Positions 1 to 12,700 of a DNA stretch of 64,000 nt are shown here, one piece after another. Position numbers and translations under genes: made by a program. How positions within the stretch are numbered: the first letter of the stretch is position 1; the number at the start of each line of letters is the position of its first letter. Under the pieces are notes generated by a model. It searched no databases. It had not been told where the DNA came from and saw nothing but the letters and a program-made list of their open reading frames with translations. The stretch comes from Tetradesmus obliquus (Eukaryota > Chlorophyta > Chlorophyceae > Sphaeropleales > Scenedesmaceae): assembly GCA_030272155.1 (NCBI GenBank), contig CP126198.1, positions 2,790,001 through 2,854,000 of the forward strand. The letters run 5' to 3'.

Positions 1-715
1 CACTGCTGCCTGCCTTGTTTGTCTGTGCTGCACTCAGAGGCAGGTTGTACCGTGCACTCGCCTGGAGCCCCCGCAAAGCATGCTGGCATGCCGTTGCTGG
101 TGCTGCTGCTGCCACCAGCATCCATCAGGTGGCGTCCAGCCGCCGTACCTGCCTGCTGCTGCCTGAGCTGGCTGGTGGCATTGTTGGTCAGCTTCACAAC
201 GTGCTCTGCTGGTGTCACCAGGTTTGACCAGCTGCAGGCAAAGTCGATCAACACCAGGTTGCAGAGGTTATGAAACCATGCATGGCATGCTGTTAGCAGC
301 GTGACTGCGTGGCATTGTGCTTTTTGAACGCTGTTTGCAAAGTGCTGCGGGCGGTGCAGACGGATGTGCAGATGCAGCCACTCCAGGGTGCGCAGTGCCG
401 TCTCAACACGTTGCACATCTCATCCGCCATGTAGAGCACTGTCACAACACAATTCAATAAATTGGAATTGACAGCTCACCTGAGCCCGGTGCACAGCCGA
501 ATGTACTCTGATGGCAGCCACGGCACTGCCATGCTGACAGACATTGCCAGGAACTGCGTGTGGCCAAAGCTGCGGATGAGGCTGGTGCTGCCGCCTGCGC
601 CAGTGGCTGTGGCGGCCGCAGTGGCCCCAAATGCAGAGGCAGCAGCAGACAGCGCTGTTGCTGTCGAGCCGATGTCAGCTGCCCGCTTCCACAGGTCTGA
701 GCCAGGCACCACGAG
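1..715 (-). CDS. giant gene C-terminal exons, truncated by window
   Basis: Exon 480-715 (acceptor after a pyrimidine-rich tract, donor CAG|GTGAGC, phase 2) encodes an Ala/Thr-rich segment and then SLIRSFGHTQFLAMSVSMAV. The last exon runs open to position 1. Its start is either about 330 or about 418, and I could not settle which. It encodes LCNLVLIDFACSWSNL, a possible membrane segment, and Gln/Ala/Ser-rich sequence. From memory, similar 'LGHxQFLAM' segments precede membrane helices in large chlorophyte proteins; that is inference. Confidence 0.5.
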
Positions 716-3700
716 CTGTGCGTGGATGTTGGGAGGTAAAACCAACACAGGACTAGTCAATGCAGCTCTGATGCATGATTCATTATTATGGGGCAAGTGG
801 TCAAAGCGCAAGGGCGCAATTGCTGTGCAGACTCCGAGTCAAAAGTAGTAGCTGGGTAGCTCTGTCAGGTGCTGACATCATGCAGCAATCGCAACCAGCA
901 GCATGTTTGACTGCCACAGAGCAACACCCGGCAGCGCAGCTACCATAACCTCTGATTGATCCGCGGGCCAGAACCAGTGACTGCCAGCATGCTGCCTATT
1001 CTCACCAATACGCCAACCAGCCAAACGGCACTCACCGCAAGCTGCTTATCCTCCCTGCCAGCATTACCAGCCAGATCCTGATACGCTGCACCCGTCACCT
1101 GCAACACAGCGCCCGCCCCAGCCCAAGACTGCAGCCACATGGTGTACTCAGTTGCTGCACCCATGGCCTGCCCACTCTCTGTGGTTGCCATGGTTCCCGG
1201 CACTGCACTGATGTTGAGAATCGCCACATTGGTGAGCAACAGCCTGCTGCTGCTGAATGTAGCGACGGTTGGAGCAGCATTTGAGGCGGCTGCGAGGGCT
1301 GAGAGGTCTGTCACAGCTGCACCGCTGCTGCTGCTGCTGCTGTTGGCTGGAGTGGATGAGACGCCGTCTGCTAGCCAGGAGACTGGCTCTGAGAAGCGCA
1401 GCAGCAGCTGGAACACGGGGGACACTGCTGTTGGCCATACTGCAATGCTGAGGTCCTCCAGCTGTGGAGGCTGGAAATCCAAGATGACCTGCAAGACAGA
1501 TGGCGTGATGCGGTGGTGAATACGTGCATAAAACCATTGCTGCAGATAAGATCAGCGCCGCAGCAGACGCAGCACACGGTCTCTACTGCACCACACACCC
1601 CACGTGCAAAGAACTGCCTGGAGCTATGCTGCGGCTGCTGCGCCTGCAGGTCGTTTGCTGCTTTCCACACTCTCAGCGCTATACACATGCTCCTCTGTCG
1701 TCAGTCCCTGCTTCAATCCTGCAAGCCTGCAGTCCTAACCTCTGCAACGGCTGGCAGCAGCAGCGTCGTGCGGCCGCAGAACATGTCTGTGCCGTTCACA
1801 GCCGGCAGCAGCGACACCGACCAGCGCCCCTGGGAGCCCAGCGGCACCCCGATCTCACAGGCCAGGGCATTCCACTGGAAGCAGGTCATCGGCATTGTGA
1901 TCATGTCACTGTCGCTGTTGCTGCTGCTGCCTGCGCCAGCTGCTGCGCTGTCCCCTGCAGCTGTGTTCAGCTGTGTCAAGAACATCGGACGGCTCAACAT
2001 GTGCACGGTGCAGTTGCCGGCTGGGCAGTAGAGATCCTTGGAATCAGAAGACATGAACACCACCAGCATCGGCAGCGCCTGTGCCAGCAGGTCCCTGTTG
2101 TTGCCACGAGGGCTGTAGATGACCGGCAGCAGCTGCGGCACCTCGCACTCGCCCTGCACAGGCTGCTTGCAGCAGTGCGTGGCGTTTGGCTCTGTTGCTG
2201 CTGCCTTGCTGCTGTCAAGCACAGTGCCAGGCGGGCAGGGGAAGCTGGCGCCTGACTCGCTGAACAGGCCGCAGGTCGGCACAAAGCGGCAGCAGGTGGT
2301 GCGGCTGGGGCTCGTTGCGTTCAGCGCCTCGCTGTTCAAGGTGTAGCCGGCCGGGCACTCAAAGCTGCCGCCGTTCTTGACCACCATGTCACACGACGGC
2401 ACAAACGAGCATGCTGTTGTGTTCTGCACCCACATGTGGCGCGGCTGGCAGCTGCATGCAAAGCCGACCGCCGGTGCTGGCAGGTCTGTGCAGGAGGCCG
2501 GGACTGCAGCGTCAATGGCATCGCACGGAAAACTGTCTCCACAGCTGTCGATATCTGCAGCGCAGGTTGCAGCACAAGCAGCACAGCTCAATGGTCCCCT
2601 GTTGCCAGTAGTCAGCGGGCCACAATGCAGCACAGGCAGAGGAAGCCAGGCCTTGAAGGATTCCTGCCATGGATGCTTTTCACTGCGGTGATCGCAGAAT
2701 GGCCACTGCCTGTGCCTCCAGGAAGCCGCCAATGACCCGCACACAATCAATCGCTTCTGTGGTGAGCTGCTGACAAGAGACAGCGCAGCACTTGTAAGCC
2801 TTTGCCGTGCGGTTTGTTACGTGTGGGAGCAGCAGCAACACCCTACCTGTTTGGCAGCGGTCGCCCTCCCAACCTGAGGAGCAAGCGCATCTGCCTGCCA
2901 GGCAGCTGTTGTTCACGCTGCGGCCGTTGCAGTAGTTAGGCACCCATGAGCAGTCGTCTGCAGCCATAGCCAGCAAACGCGGCAGTCAGTTGTTTCAAAG
3001 GGTCTGCAAGGAGTTGCGGGCAAAGTGCTCAATAGCGAGATGCAAGAAACTATTCTCAAGTTCTGGGGTTGGCCTGCCCTGTGACAGCAGCCCGGCTGCT
3101 TTCTGTGTGAACAGGAGAGCCCCAGATGTAACCACCATTTGTGTTGAAGCTGTAACCTGAGCTGCTGCTGCCGCCGCACATAGCAGTTCTACGCCTTGCT
3201 GACAAGTGCAGTGGCAGTTGTCAACTTCACCCATTGATTCCCAGCACAGCTGCGTACCGGCGCAGCTAGCATTTGCGGCATCCCAAGAGTAGCCAGGCAC
3301 GCAACCGCAGGTGTGGCCCAGCCCAGGTGCTGGCACATCAACACACGTGCCGATGAGTGCATTCGCAACGCTGCCGCACGGCGCGCCAACACAGCCGTCG
3401 ACGTCTGCATCACAGACAGCAGCACCAGCGGCAGCATTGAGCTAATCATCATGCTTCAACAACACCTGGGTCGCAGCACACTCAGTCGCTGCTGGCTGTG
3501 CGTTTTGTAGCTGCTTCACGCCAGTGCTGAGTGTCCTGGGTGTTTTCATGAACCATGCGCAGAGGCTGCACAGCGGCAGTTCCCGAGCTCACCGTTACAT
3601 GTGGCGCCGCTTGCGTTCCAGCTGTAGCCGGTTTGGCAGCTGCAGCTGTAGCCCAGGGAGGGCGCTGCCAGGTCAACGCAGGAGTTGTTGACAGCGTTTG

Positions 3701-6700
3701 GCGTGCTGGAACAGTTGTGCGGCTGGCAGGCGTCAACGTCTGCAGGTGGAGCAGCGGTGATGCTTTTGTGTTACAATGACCCACAAATACCCACATGTAA
3801 CTACCTTGCTCTATGTGATGGTACCAAGGCACCTGTGCACATAGCGATTAATGCAGGATATGTGGCTGCTTGACTGATGGATTGCATCTGCACTTCCACT
3901 CCATATGTGCATTGGTGCTCTGATCTGGCAGCGGCCAGTTGACGGTTGTGCTGAGAGTGCAACATTAGCAGTTGCCAGCCCAACAGTGTGTACAACCGTG
4001 CATGTCAAAAGCACTTTGCGTACTACATCCGTGCAAGCCAGGAAGCTAGCAAATCGCGGGGATAAGCCTGTTGTCATACACACCTGCACAGCTGCTGCTG
4101 CTGCTGTCCCACTGCCAGCCACTGGAGCAGTTGCAGGCATACCCTAGGGAGGGTGGCGGCAGGTCCGTGCATGACCCGCTCACAGCATTGGCTTGGCTGT
4201 TGCAGGGGCTGGCCAGGCAGGCATCCAGGTCTGCAAGGCACAACAGAGACGGTACAACAGCTGTTCAAGGAGACGTGACCAGGGTTGAAGGTAGGTACTT
4301 GGCATGGTTCAGCAAACAGCAGAGGGACGTTGAGTGCAGTGCCTACCAAGCTCACAAGTCAAAGGCCTAAGTGGTCACAGAGTGGCAGCACGCTGCCTCC
4401 AGCTGCAAGCATGTCATGTGCATATACTTGTATGAAACAACGGCGCCAAAGCATGCTGAATCAAGCAGCATAAATGACACACAACAGTCGAGACTGCGAA
4501 ATGCATGCTTTTGACCAAATCAATGAAAATAAAGCACGGGTACACAGGCAGCAGCTCAGCCCCAGCCCTCACCAGTGCACTGAGCCGTGCTGTTGTCCCA
4601 GGCGTATCCCTGGCTGCAGCTGCAGGTGTAGCCGACCCCTGGTGCTGGCACGTCAACACAGCTGCCGTTGACAGCATTCGCCGTGCTGTTGCAGGGCTCA
4701 TGCTCGCACCCATGAGAATCTGCAGCAGTTGGCACGCAGTTACCAATCGGCCATGTCAGCTTCAAGAGGCTTGGTCTGCGGCTGTGCAATGGTTGTTGCA
4801 CTGTGTGTGTGGGGTCCATACAAGGTTACGTTATGAGCCTGCACATACACAAGTAGCAGTATGCTGTGCATGGGTGTCAGCCACTTGCATTGCTCTATGT
4901 GCAGCCATAAGCAAGTCTGGCCTGACCCCGGCAACTCACCAAACTGGCAGGCGTTGCCGGCCCAAGCTGGTGTGCAGCCACACACGCCCCCGGAGCAGCT
5001 GCCGTTGCCACGGCCATTGCAGTAGTTGCTGACAAATGTGCAGTCATCTGGCGGCAGCAACAGCGGCAGCAACGCAGAAGCAGTACCCGTGGCAGCAGCT
5101 TCAGTGATGGCAGTGGCAAACGACAGCTGTCAGTATGCAGCACATCGCCCGCAACGCCACTAGAGCGAGCACAAGTGTTACATGGTGTATGTTTGCTGGC
5201 AAACCATTGTTGCACTATAGAGAGAGGATAGTTACATGTGGGTCCTGGCACCATCTTGGATGGTATGAGCCACAACAGGTTGAACACAGGTCTGACTATG
5301 GCTTCACTGATACCCTGTAGTCACGCTTCTATGTTAGTGTTAACAACCTTGAAGTTATCACCAAACACGCACCCTGGCACAGGAGGCTGCTTGCGTTCCA
5401 GCTGTAGCCGGGTTGGCAGCTGCAGCTGTAGCCCAGGGAGGGTGCTGCCAGGTCCACGCAGGAGTTGTTGACAGCGTTTGGCGTGCTGGAGCAGTCAAAG
5501 AACTGGCAGGCGTCAACGTCTGCAGGTGGAGCAGCAGTGATGCGTGTAAGAGAAGAGCACTGTGATAAGCACATGTGCTGTCTGATACCACATGCGTCTT
5601 GACCAGCAGCGTCTGCGCATGCTGAGGCAGTGGTGGTACTGACAGCCCCACAGCAGCAGCGCTCCGACCTGCACCGACTGAAGCTGAACCCACGGCTGTG
5701 TGGACATTCAACATCATTCCATAAGCAACAGCTGACAGCAGCGCACCTGCACAGCTGCTGCTGCTGCTGTCCCACTCCCAGCCACTGGAGCAGTTGCAGG
5801 CATACCCCAGGGAGGGTGGCGGCAGGTCCGTGCACGACCCGCTCACAGCATTGGCTTGGCTGTTGCAGGGGCTGGCCAGGCAGGCATCCAGGTCTGCAAG
5901 GCACAACGAAAGCACAACACAGCAAGTGGCATGTGTGGCCTTGTCAGTGCACTTCTTGCCAAGCAGGAGTGTGAAGCAACCACCTCTGCAACGATCAGCA
6001 CAGGAAATGCATCGCGAACCTTGCCGCCGCTCACCGTCACATGTGGCGCCGCTTGCGTTCCAGCTGTAGCCGGTTTGGCAGCTGCAGGTGTAGCCCAGGG
6101 AGGGCGCTGCCAGGTCCACGCAGGAGTTGTTGACAGCGTTTGGCGTGCTGGAGCAGTTGTGCGGCTGGCAGGCGTCCATGTCTGCATACATGCACATGAT
6201 TTTGTCACAGCTCAGTGAGTTGATTGAAATGCGAGCACCGTTGCCATTGCAGCATGCGTTTTCAACAGCAAGAACTTGTTACAAATGTTACATGGTAGCA
6301 CAAGCCGCTAGTTGCCAGCAGCTGAGGTGGTATGAGCTGGCAGCATGCTGCGGCGGCGGCGGCGACGACCCGACATGGCCAGCAGCAAAGGTCATGCTGC
6401 TTCTTCACAGCAGCAGCTGTAACAAAACGGCTGTCATGCTTGTGTCAACCCAGACGCAACAGGTTGCTGCGTGCTTGATGATTTGTATGTTTCCAATTGC
6501 AGAACACGTACCTGCACAGCTGCTGCTGCTGCTGTCCCACTCCCAGCCACTGGAGCAGTTGCAGGCATACCCCATGGAGGGTGGCGGCAGGTCCGTGCAC
6601 GACCCGCTCACAGCATTGGCTTGGCTGTTGCAGGGGCTGGCAAGGCAGGCATCCAGGTCTGCAAGGCACAACGAAAGCACAACACAGCAGTTCTGATCTT

Positions 6701-9700
6701 CAGGTATGCTATTGCACTGCATGCAATGACAACTGCAACAGCAGCAGCATTCGGTTGAGAATGATGACAATTTATGATAATGATGAGCAGCAGCAACAGC
6801 AGTTGAATTTGTGTGTACGACAGCGTACACCAGGCCTCCACGCACCTTGGCACAGGAGGCTGCTTGCGTTCCAGCTGTAGCCGATTTGGCAGCTGCAGCT
6901 GTAGCCCAGGGAGGGTGCTGCCAGGTCCACGCAGGAGTTGTTGACAGCGTTTGGCGTGCTGGAGCAGTTGTGCGGCTGGCAGGCGTCAACGTCTGCAGGT
7001 GGAGCAGAGGTGACACTTCTGTCAGTGTAAGTGTTCACAAGTGCCCATGCATACTGCAGGTAACGCAAGTGGTGTGGCTGCTACAGACAGCCAAACGTAC
7101 GTTTGTTGTGAACCTGCTGGGACCAGAGTACACAACAATGGTGTGAGGTATGTGAGGAACACCGGGCATGCTGAATTCTTGGTGCCCTTGCGTTAACATG
7201 CTCACGCATTGGCTGGCTGATGATGCTGTACGCACCTGCACAGCTGCTGCTGCTGCTGCTGTCCCACTGCCAGCCACTGGAGCAGTTGCAGGCATACCCC
7301 ATGGAGGGTGGCGGCAGGTCCGTGCACGACCCGCTCACAGCATTGGCTTGGCTGTTGCAGGGGCTGGCCAGGCAGGCATCCAGGTCTGCAAGACACAACA
7401 GACACAGTACCAAAGTGACAGATAACACTATTGGGCTACAGTACATGCGGCATTTGATAGCACATGCCTACCAGACCAGGGTGAACTGCGACACTCGTGC
7501 CGTTTTCATCAGCAGCATCAAGCAGCAGAGCAGCTGAGGTGGTAGAAGCAGCGGCATGTACACAGTAGAACTGCAATGCATGAAGCGCAAGTGCTGAGAG
7601 TGCATTGCTTGGACTGGCATGCTGTGCACAAGCAGCCAATTGCCTAGGATGTCAGAAGCCAGGGCCTGCCTCAAAACAAAACATATACATAAAGGCTAAA
7701 CAAAACGCTGTTTCATGCTGCTGTTGAGATGGGAACAGCACCATGAATGCCGCCGTACAGCGTAGGCTACAAGCTCTAACATGCGCTCCAACAAATGCAG
7801 CTCAGCCCCAGCCCTCACCAGTGCACTGAGCCGCGCTGCTGTCCCAGGCGTATCCCTGGCTGCAGTTGCAGGTGTAGCCGACCCCTGGTGCTGGCACGTC
7901 AACACAGCTGCCGTTGACAGCATTCGCCGTGCTGTTGCAGGGCTCATGCTCGCACCCATGGGCATCTGTAACAACATCAGACATTCTCCGCGCCTTAACG
8001 CCATGCACACAAAGGAGGCTGCAGATGTGCACACATCAACAGCAACTCGACACTGCAGTGGCATTGTGCTTTATCAAGCGTAGGGACATACTTTGTTTAA
8101 TTTAATATGCATGCTAAGTCGTGCAAATAGGGTGATGTGCAAACTGGATGCTGAACGGCTACCCATACAGTATTGTGTGGGCCTGGATGAAGGATGTGCA
8201 AGCATCAGCGCAAGCTGTGTGTAGTGCTACCTGCCGCAACTCACCAAACTGGCAGGCGTTGCCGGCCCAAGCTGGTGTGCAGCCACACACGCCCCCGGAG
8301 CAGCTGCCGTTGCCACGGCTATTGCAGTAGTTGCTGACATATGCGCAGTCATCTGGCAGAGCGGCAGCAACAGCGGGGGCAGCACCTTGGTCAACGCAGG
8401 CATATGCTTGCTACAGAAACTGATGCTTGCGGAAGGCTGGTGTATGCCCAGCATCTGGCTGGTTTTGCTGCTGACCCGCCATGATGTGTTCTAGAATGCA
8501 CGGTGGCGCGCTACTCACCGTTGCGACCAGCATCTGCTGCTGTGACACCGCCATGTTGTGTGTTGGGCTGCACAGTGGCAGTTCCCGAGCTCACCGTCAC
8601 ATGTGGCGCCGCTTGCGTTCCAGCTGTAGCCGGTTTGGCAGCTGCAGCTGTAGCCCAGGGAGGGCGCTGCCAGGTCCACGCAGGAGTTGTTGACAGCGTT
8701 TGGCGTGCTGGAGCAGTCAAACGACTGGCAGGCGTCCATGTCTGCACACATGCACATGATTGTGTCAAAGCTCAGTGAGTCGCGTGTAATGCGAGCACCG
8801 TTGCCATTGAAGAATGCAAAATTTTGATGCAAAATTACATGGTAGCGCAAGCCGCTAGTTGCCAGCAGCTGAGGCTGTATGAGCTTGCAGCATGCTGCTG
8901 CTGCTGCGGCGGCGGCGGCGGCGGCAGCAACAACCCGACAAGGCCAGCAGCAAAGGTCATGCTCCTTCTTTACAACAGCAGCTGTAACAGAACGGCTGTC
9001 ATGCTTGTGTTTGCCCAGACGCATCAGGTTGCTGCACGCTTGACGATTTGTATATTTCCAATTGCAGAACACGTACCTGCACAGCTGCCGCTGCTGCTGT
9101 CCCACTCCCAGCCACTGGAGCAGTTGCAGGCATACCCCAGGGAGGGTGGCGGCAGGTCCGTGCACGACCCGCTCACAGCATTGGCTTGGCTGTTGCAGGG
9201 GCTGCCCAGGCAGGCATCCAGGTCTGCGGCGCGCAACAAAAGCACAACACAGCAAGTCGCACGTGCAGCCTTGTCAGTGCACTTCTTGCCAAGCAGGAGT
9301 GTGAAGCAACCACCTCTGCAACGATCAGCACAGGAAATGCATCGCGAACCTTGCCGCCGCTCACCGTCACATGTGGCGCCGCTTGCGTTCCAGCTGTAGC
9401 CGGTTTGGCAGCTGCAGGTGTAGCCCAGGGAGGGCGCTGCCAGGTCCACGCAGGAGTTGTTGACAGCGTTTGGCGTGCTGGAGCAGTTGTGCGGCTGGCA
9501 GGCGTCCATGTCTGCATACATGCACATGATTTTGTCACAGCTCAGTGAGTTGATTGAAATGCGAGCACCGTTGCCATTGCAGCATGCGTTTTCAACAGCA
9601 AGAACTTGTTACAAATGTTACATGGTAGCACAAGCCGCTAGTTGCCAGCAGCTGAGGTGGTATGAGCTGGCAGCATGCTGCGGCGGCGGCGGCGACGACC

Positions 9701-12700
9701 CGACATGGCCAGCAGCAAAGGTCATGCTGCTTCTTCACAGCAGCAGCTGTAACAAAACGGCTGTCATGCTTGTGTCAACCCAGACGCAACAGGTTGCTGC
9801 GTGCTTGATGATTTGTATGTTTCCAATTGCAGAACACGTACCTGCACAGCTGCTGCTGCTGCTGTCCCACTCCCAGCCACTGGAGCAGTTGCAGGCATAC
9901 CCCATGGAGGGTGGCGGCAGGTCCGTGCACGACCCGCTCACAGCATTGGCTTGGCTGTTGCAGGGGCTGGCAAGGCAGGCATCCAGGTCTGCAAGGCACA
10001 ACGAAAGCACAACACAGCAGTTCTGATCTTCAGGTATGCTATTGCACTGCATGCAATGACAACTGCAACAGCAGCAGCATTTGGTTGAGCATGATGACAA
10101 TTTATGATAATGATGAGCAGCAGCAACAGCAGTTGGATTTGTGTGTACGACAGCGTACACCAGGCCTCCACGCACCTTGGCACAGGAGGCTGCTTGCGTT
10201 CCAGCTGTAGCCGATTTGGCAGCTGCAGCTGTAGCCCAGGGAGGGTGCTGCCAGGTCCACGCAGGAGTTGTTGACAGCGTTTGGCGTGCTGGAGCAGTTG
10301 TGCGGCTGGCAGGCGTCAACGTCTGCAGGTGGAGCAGAGGTGACACTTCTGTCAGTGTAAGTGTTCATAAGTGCCCATGCATACTGCAGGTAACGCAAGT
10401 GGTGTGGCTGCTACAGACAGCCAAACGTACGTTTGTTGTGAACCTGCTGGGACCAGAGTACACAACAATGGTGTGAGGTATGTGAGGAACACCGGGCATG
10501 CCGAATTCTTGGTGCCCTTGCGTTAACATGCTCATGCATTGGCCGGCTGATGATGCTGTACGAACCTGCACAGCTGCTGCTGCTGCTGTCCCACTCCCAG
10601 CCACTGGAGCAGTTGCAGGCATACCCCAGGGAGGGTGGCGGCAGGTCCGTGCATGACCCGCTCACAGCATTGGCTTGGCTGTTGCAGGGGCTGCCCAGGC
10701 AGGCATCCAGGTCTGCGGCGCGCAACAAAAGCACAACACAGCAAGTCGCACGTGCAGCCTTGTCAGTGCACTTCTTGCCAAGCAGGAGTGTGCAGCATCC
10801 ACCTGTACACACCTCTGCAACGATTAGCATAGAAAATGCCTCATGCACCTTGCCGCCACTTACCGTTACATGTGGCGCCGCTTGCGTTCCAGCTGTAGCC
10901 GGTTTGGCAGCTGCAGCTGTAGCCCAAGGAGGGTGCTGCCAGGTCCACGCAGGAGTTGTTGACAGCGTTTGGCGTGCTGGAGCAGTTGTGCGGCTGGCAG
11001 GCGTCCATGTCTGCACACATGCACATGATTGTGTCAAAGCTCAGTGGGTCGCTTCAAATGCGAGCACCGTTGCCATTGAAGAATGCAAAATTTTGATGCA
11101 AAGTTACAAGGTAGCACAAGCCGCTAGTTGCCAGCAGCTGAGGCGGTATGAGCTTGCAGCATGCTGCTGCTGCTGCTGCTGCTGCGGCGGCGGCGGCAGC
11201 GACGACCCGACAAGGCCAGCAGCAAAAGTCTTGCTCCTTCTTTACAACAGCAGCTGTAACAGAACGGCTGTCATGCTTGTGTTTGCCCAGACGCATCAGG
11301 TTGCTGCACGCTTGACGATTTGTATATTTCCAATTGCAGAACACGTACCTGCACAGCTGCCGCTGCTGCTGTCCCACTGCCAGCCACTGGAGCAGTTGCA
11401 GGCATACCCCAGGGAGGGTGGCGGCAGGTCCGTGCACGACCCGCTCACAGCATTGGCTTGGCTGTTGCAGGGGCTGCCCAGGCAGGCATCCAGGTCTACG
11501 AGGCACAATGAAAGCCAATCACAGCGATACGAGTGTTCAGGTCAGAGTGCACCGTTTGGTGATTAGGTGAGCAACAGCACCTCCACTCAGCAACCTCTTG
11601 AGTTGTCTTCGTGCATAAATGCTTAAGCGCGCAAATTGCCACCACTCCGAGGACATGCACCGCTGGTGCTGATTCACACCAGCAGCACAGCATGGAGAAT
11701 GTTCTGCTGGAAGGCTGAACTGAGGTGACCATATTCATGATGATGCAGTACACCGTTTGTGTGACATTACACCTGCCCCTGCAGTCCTGAGCACCTTGTG
11801 CACACGCAGACATGAGAAGTGCACCCACCTACACAGCTGAGGCTGCTCTGCTGCCACGTGTACCCCGTGCTACAGCTGCAGGTGTAGTTGTCAGCAGGTG
11901 CGGCTACATCAGCACAACTGCCAGGCAAAGCCTGTGCTGTTGTGTTGCAGGGGTCGCCTAGGCACCCGTTATTATCTGCAGAGCAGCCGGCAAAGTCTTA
12001 GCTGTAATGAAAGAGCGTGTTTGATGCTTCGCAATATTGTTTTGGAGTGTTACGCACGGCTGGTTCTGCTGGAGCAACTTGCAGCTGCAGATGATCCTAT
12101 GGTAGCTGACAGACCAATGGTTTGTACCATCATTCATAGACCAGCAGCTGCTAAGCGCCTGCCCAGTTGACAGCAGGGCTGCAGCGTGCCACACACAGCA
12201 CAGCGGATGCATCTGCACGCGCCAGATGCCTGCCTGCAGCGACACGATGCCTCAGCAGAAACTGATGCACATGCATTGCCATGGCACTAGTGGAGCCCTG
12301 GTCGATGCGTGGTACTCACATGTGCAGCAGGCACTGTCAATGACAAAGTCAATGACGGTGTGAGACACAACTTGCGATGCACTGCGCAACTACAGGGATC
12401 AGTCCGGCTGCAGCAGCCTGTGACGGCATTGGCTGCATGGGCCAAACAGTGCAGCAAGCACAAGTCGTGCTGTTGAGGAGTGCCGGCGCTCACCAGTGCA
12501 GCTGAGGTCAGCCTGCCGCCATGAGAAGCCGGGGGTGCAGGAGCAGGTGTAACCCAAACTTGCCGGTGGCAGGTCTGCACATGAGCCAGCGACCGCGTTA
12601 GGTGTGGTGTTGCAGGGGCTGCTTTGGCAGGCATTGAAGTCTGCAGGTGGGAGCAGACACGGACATGACAGACAAAAAGCTGGTCATGCTTTAGCGCCTG

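Noticed and set aside
10550-11566. 338-codon plus-strand open frame over the EGF array
   Set aside because: It is the antisense of EGF exons and introns, repeats with them, and is Ala/Gln/Cys-biased. The minus-strand exons with consistent phases explain the region.
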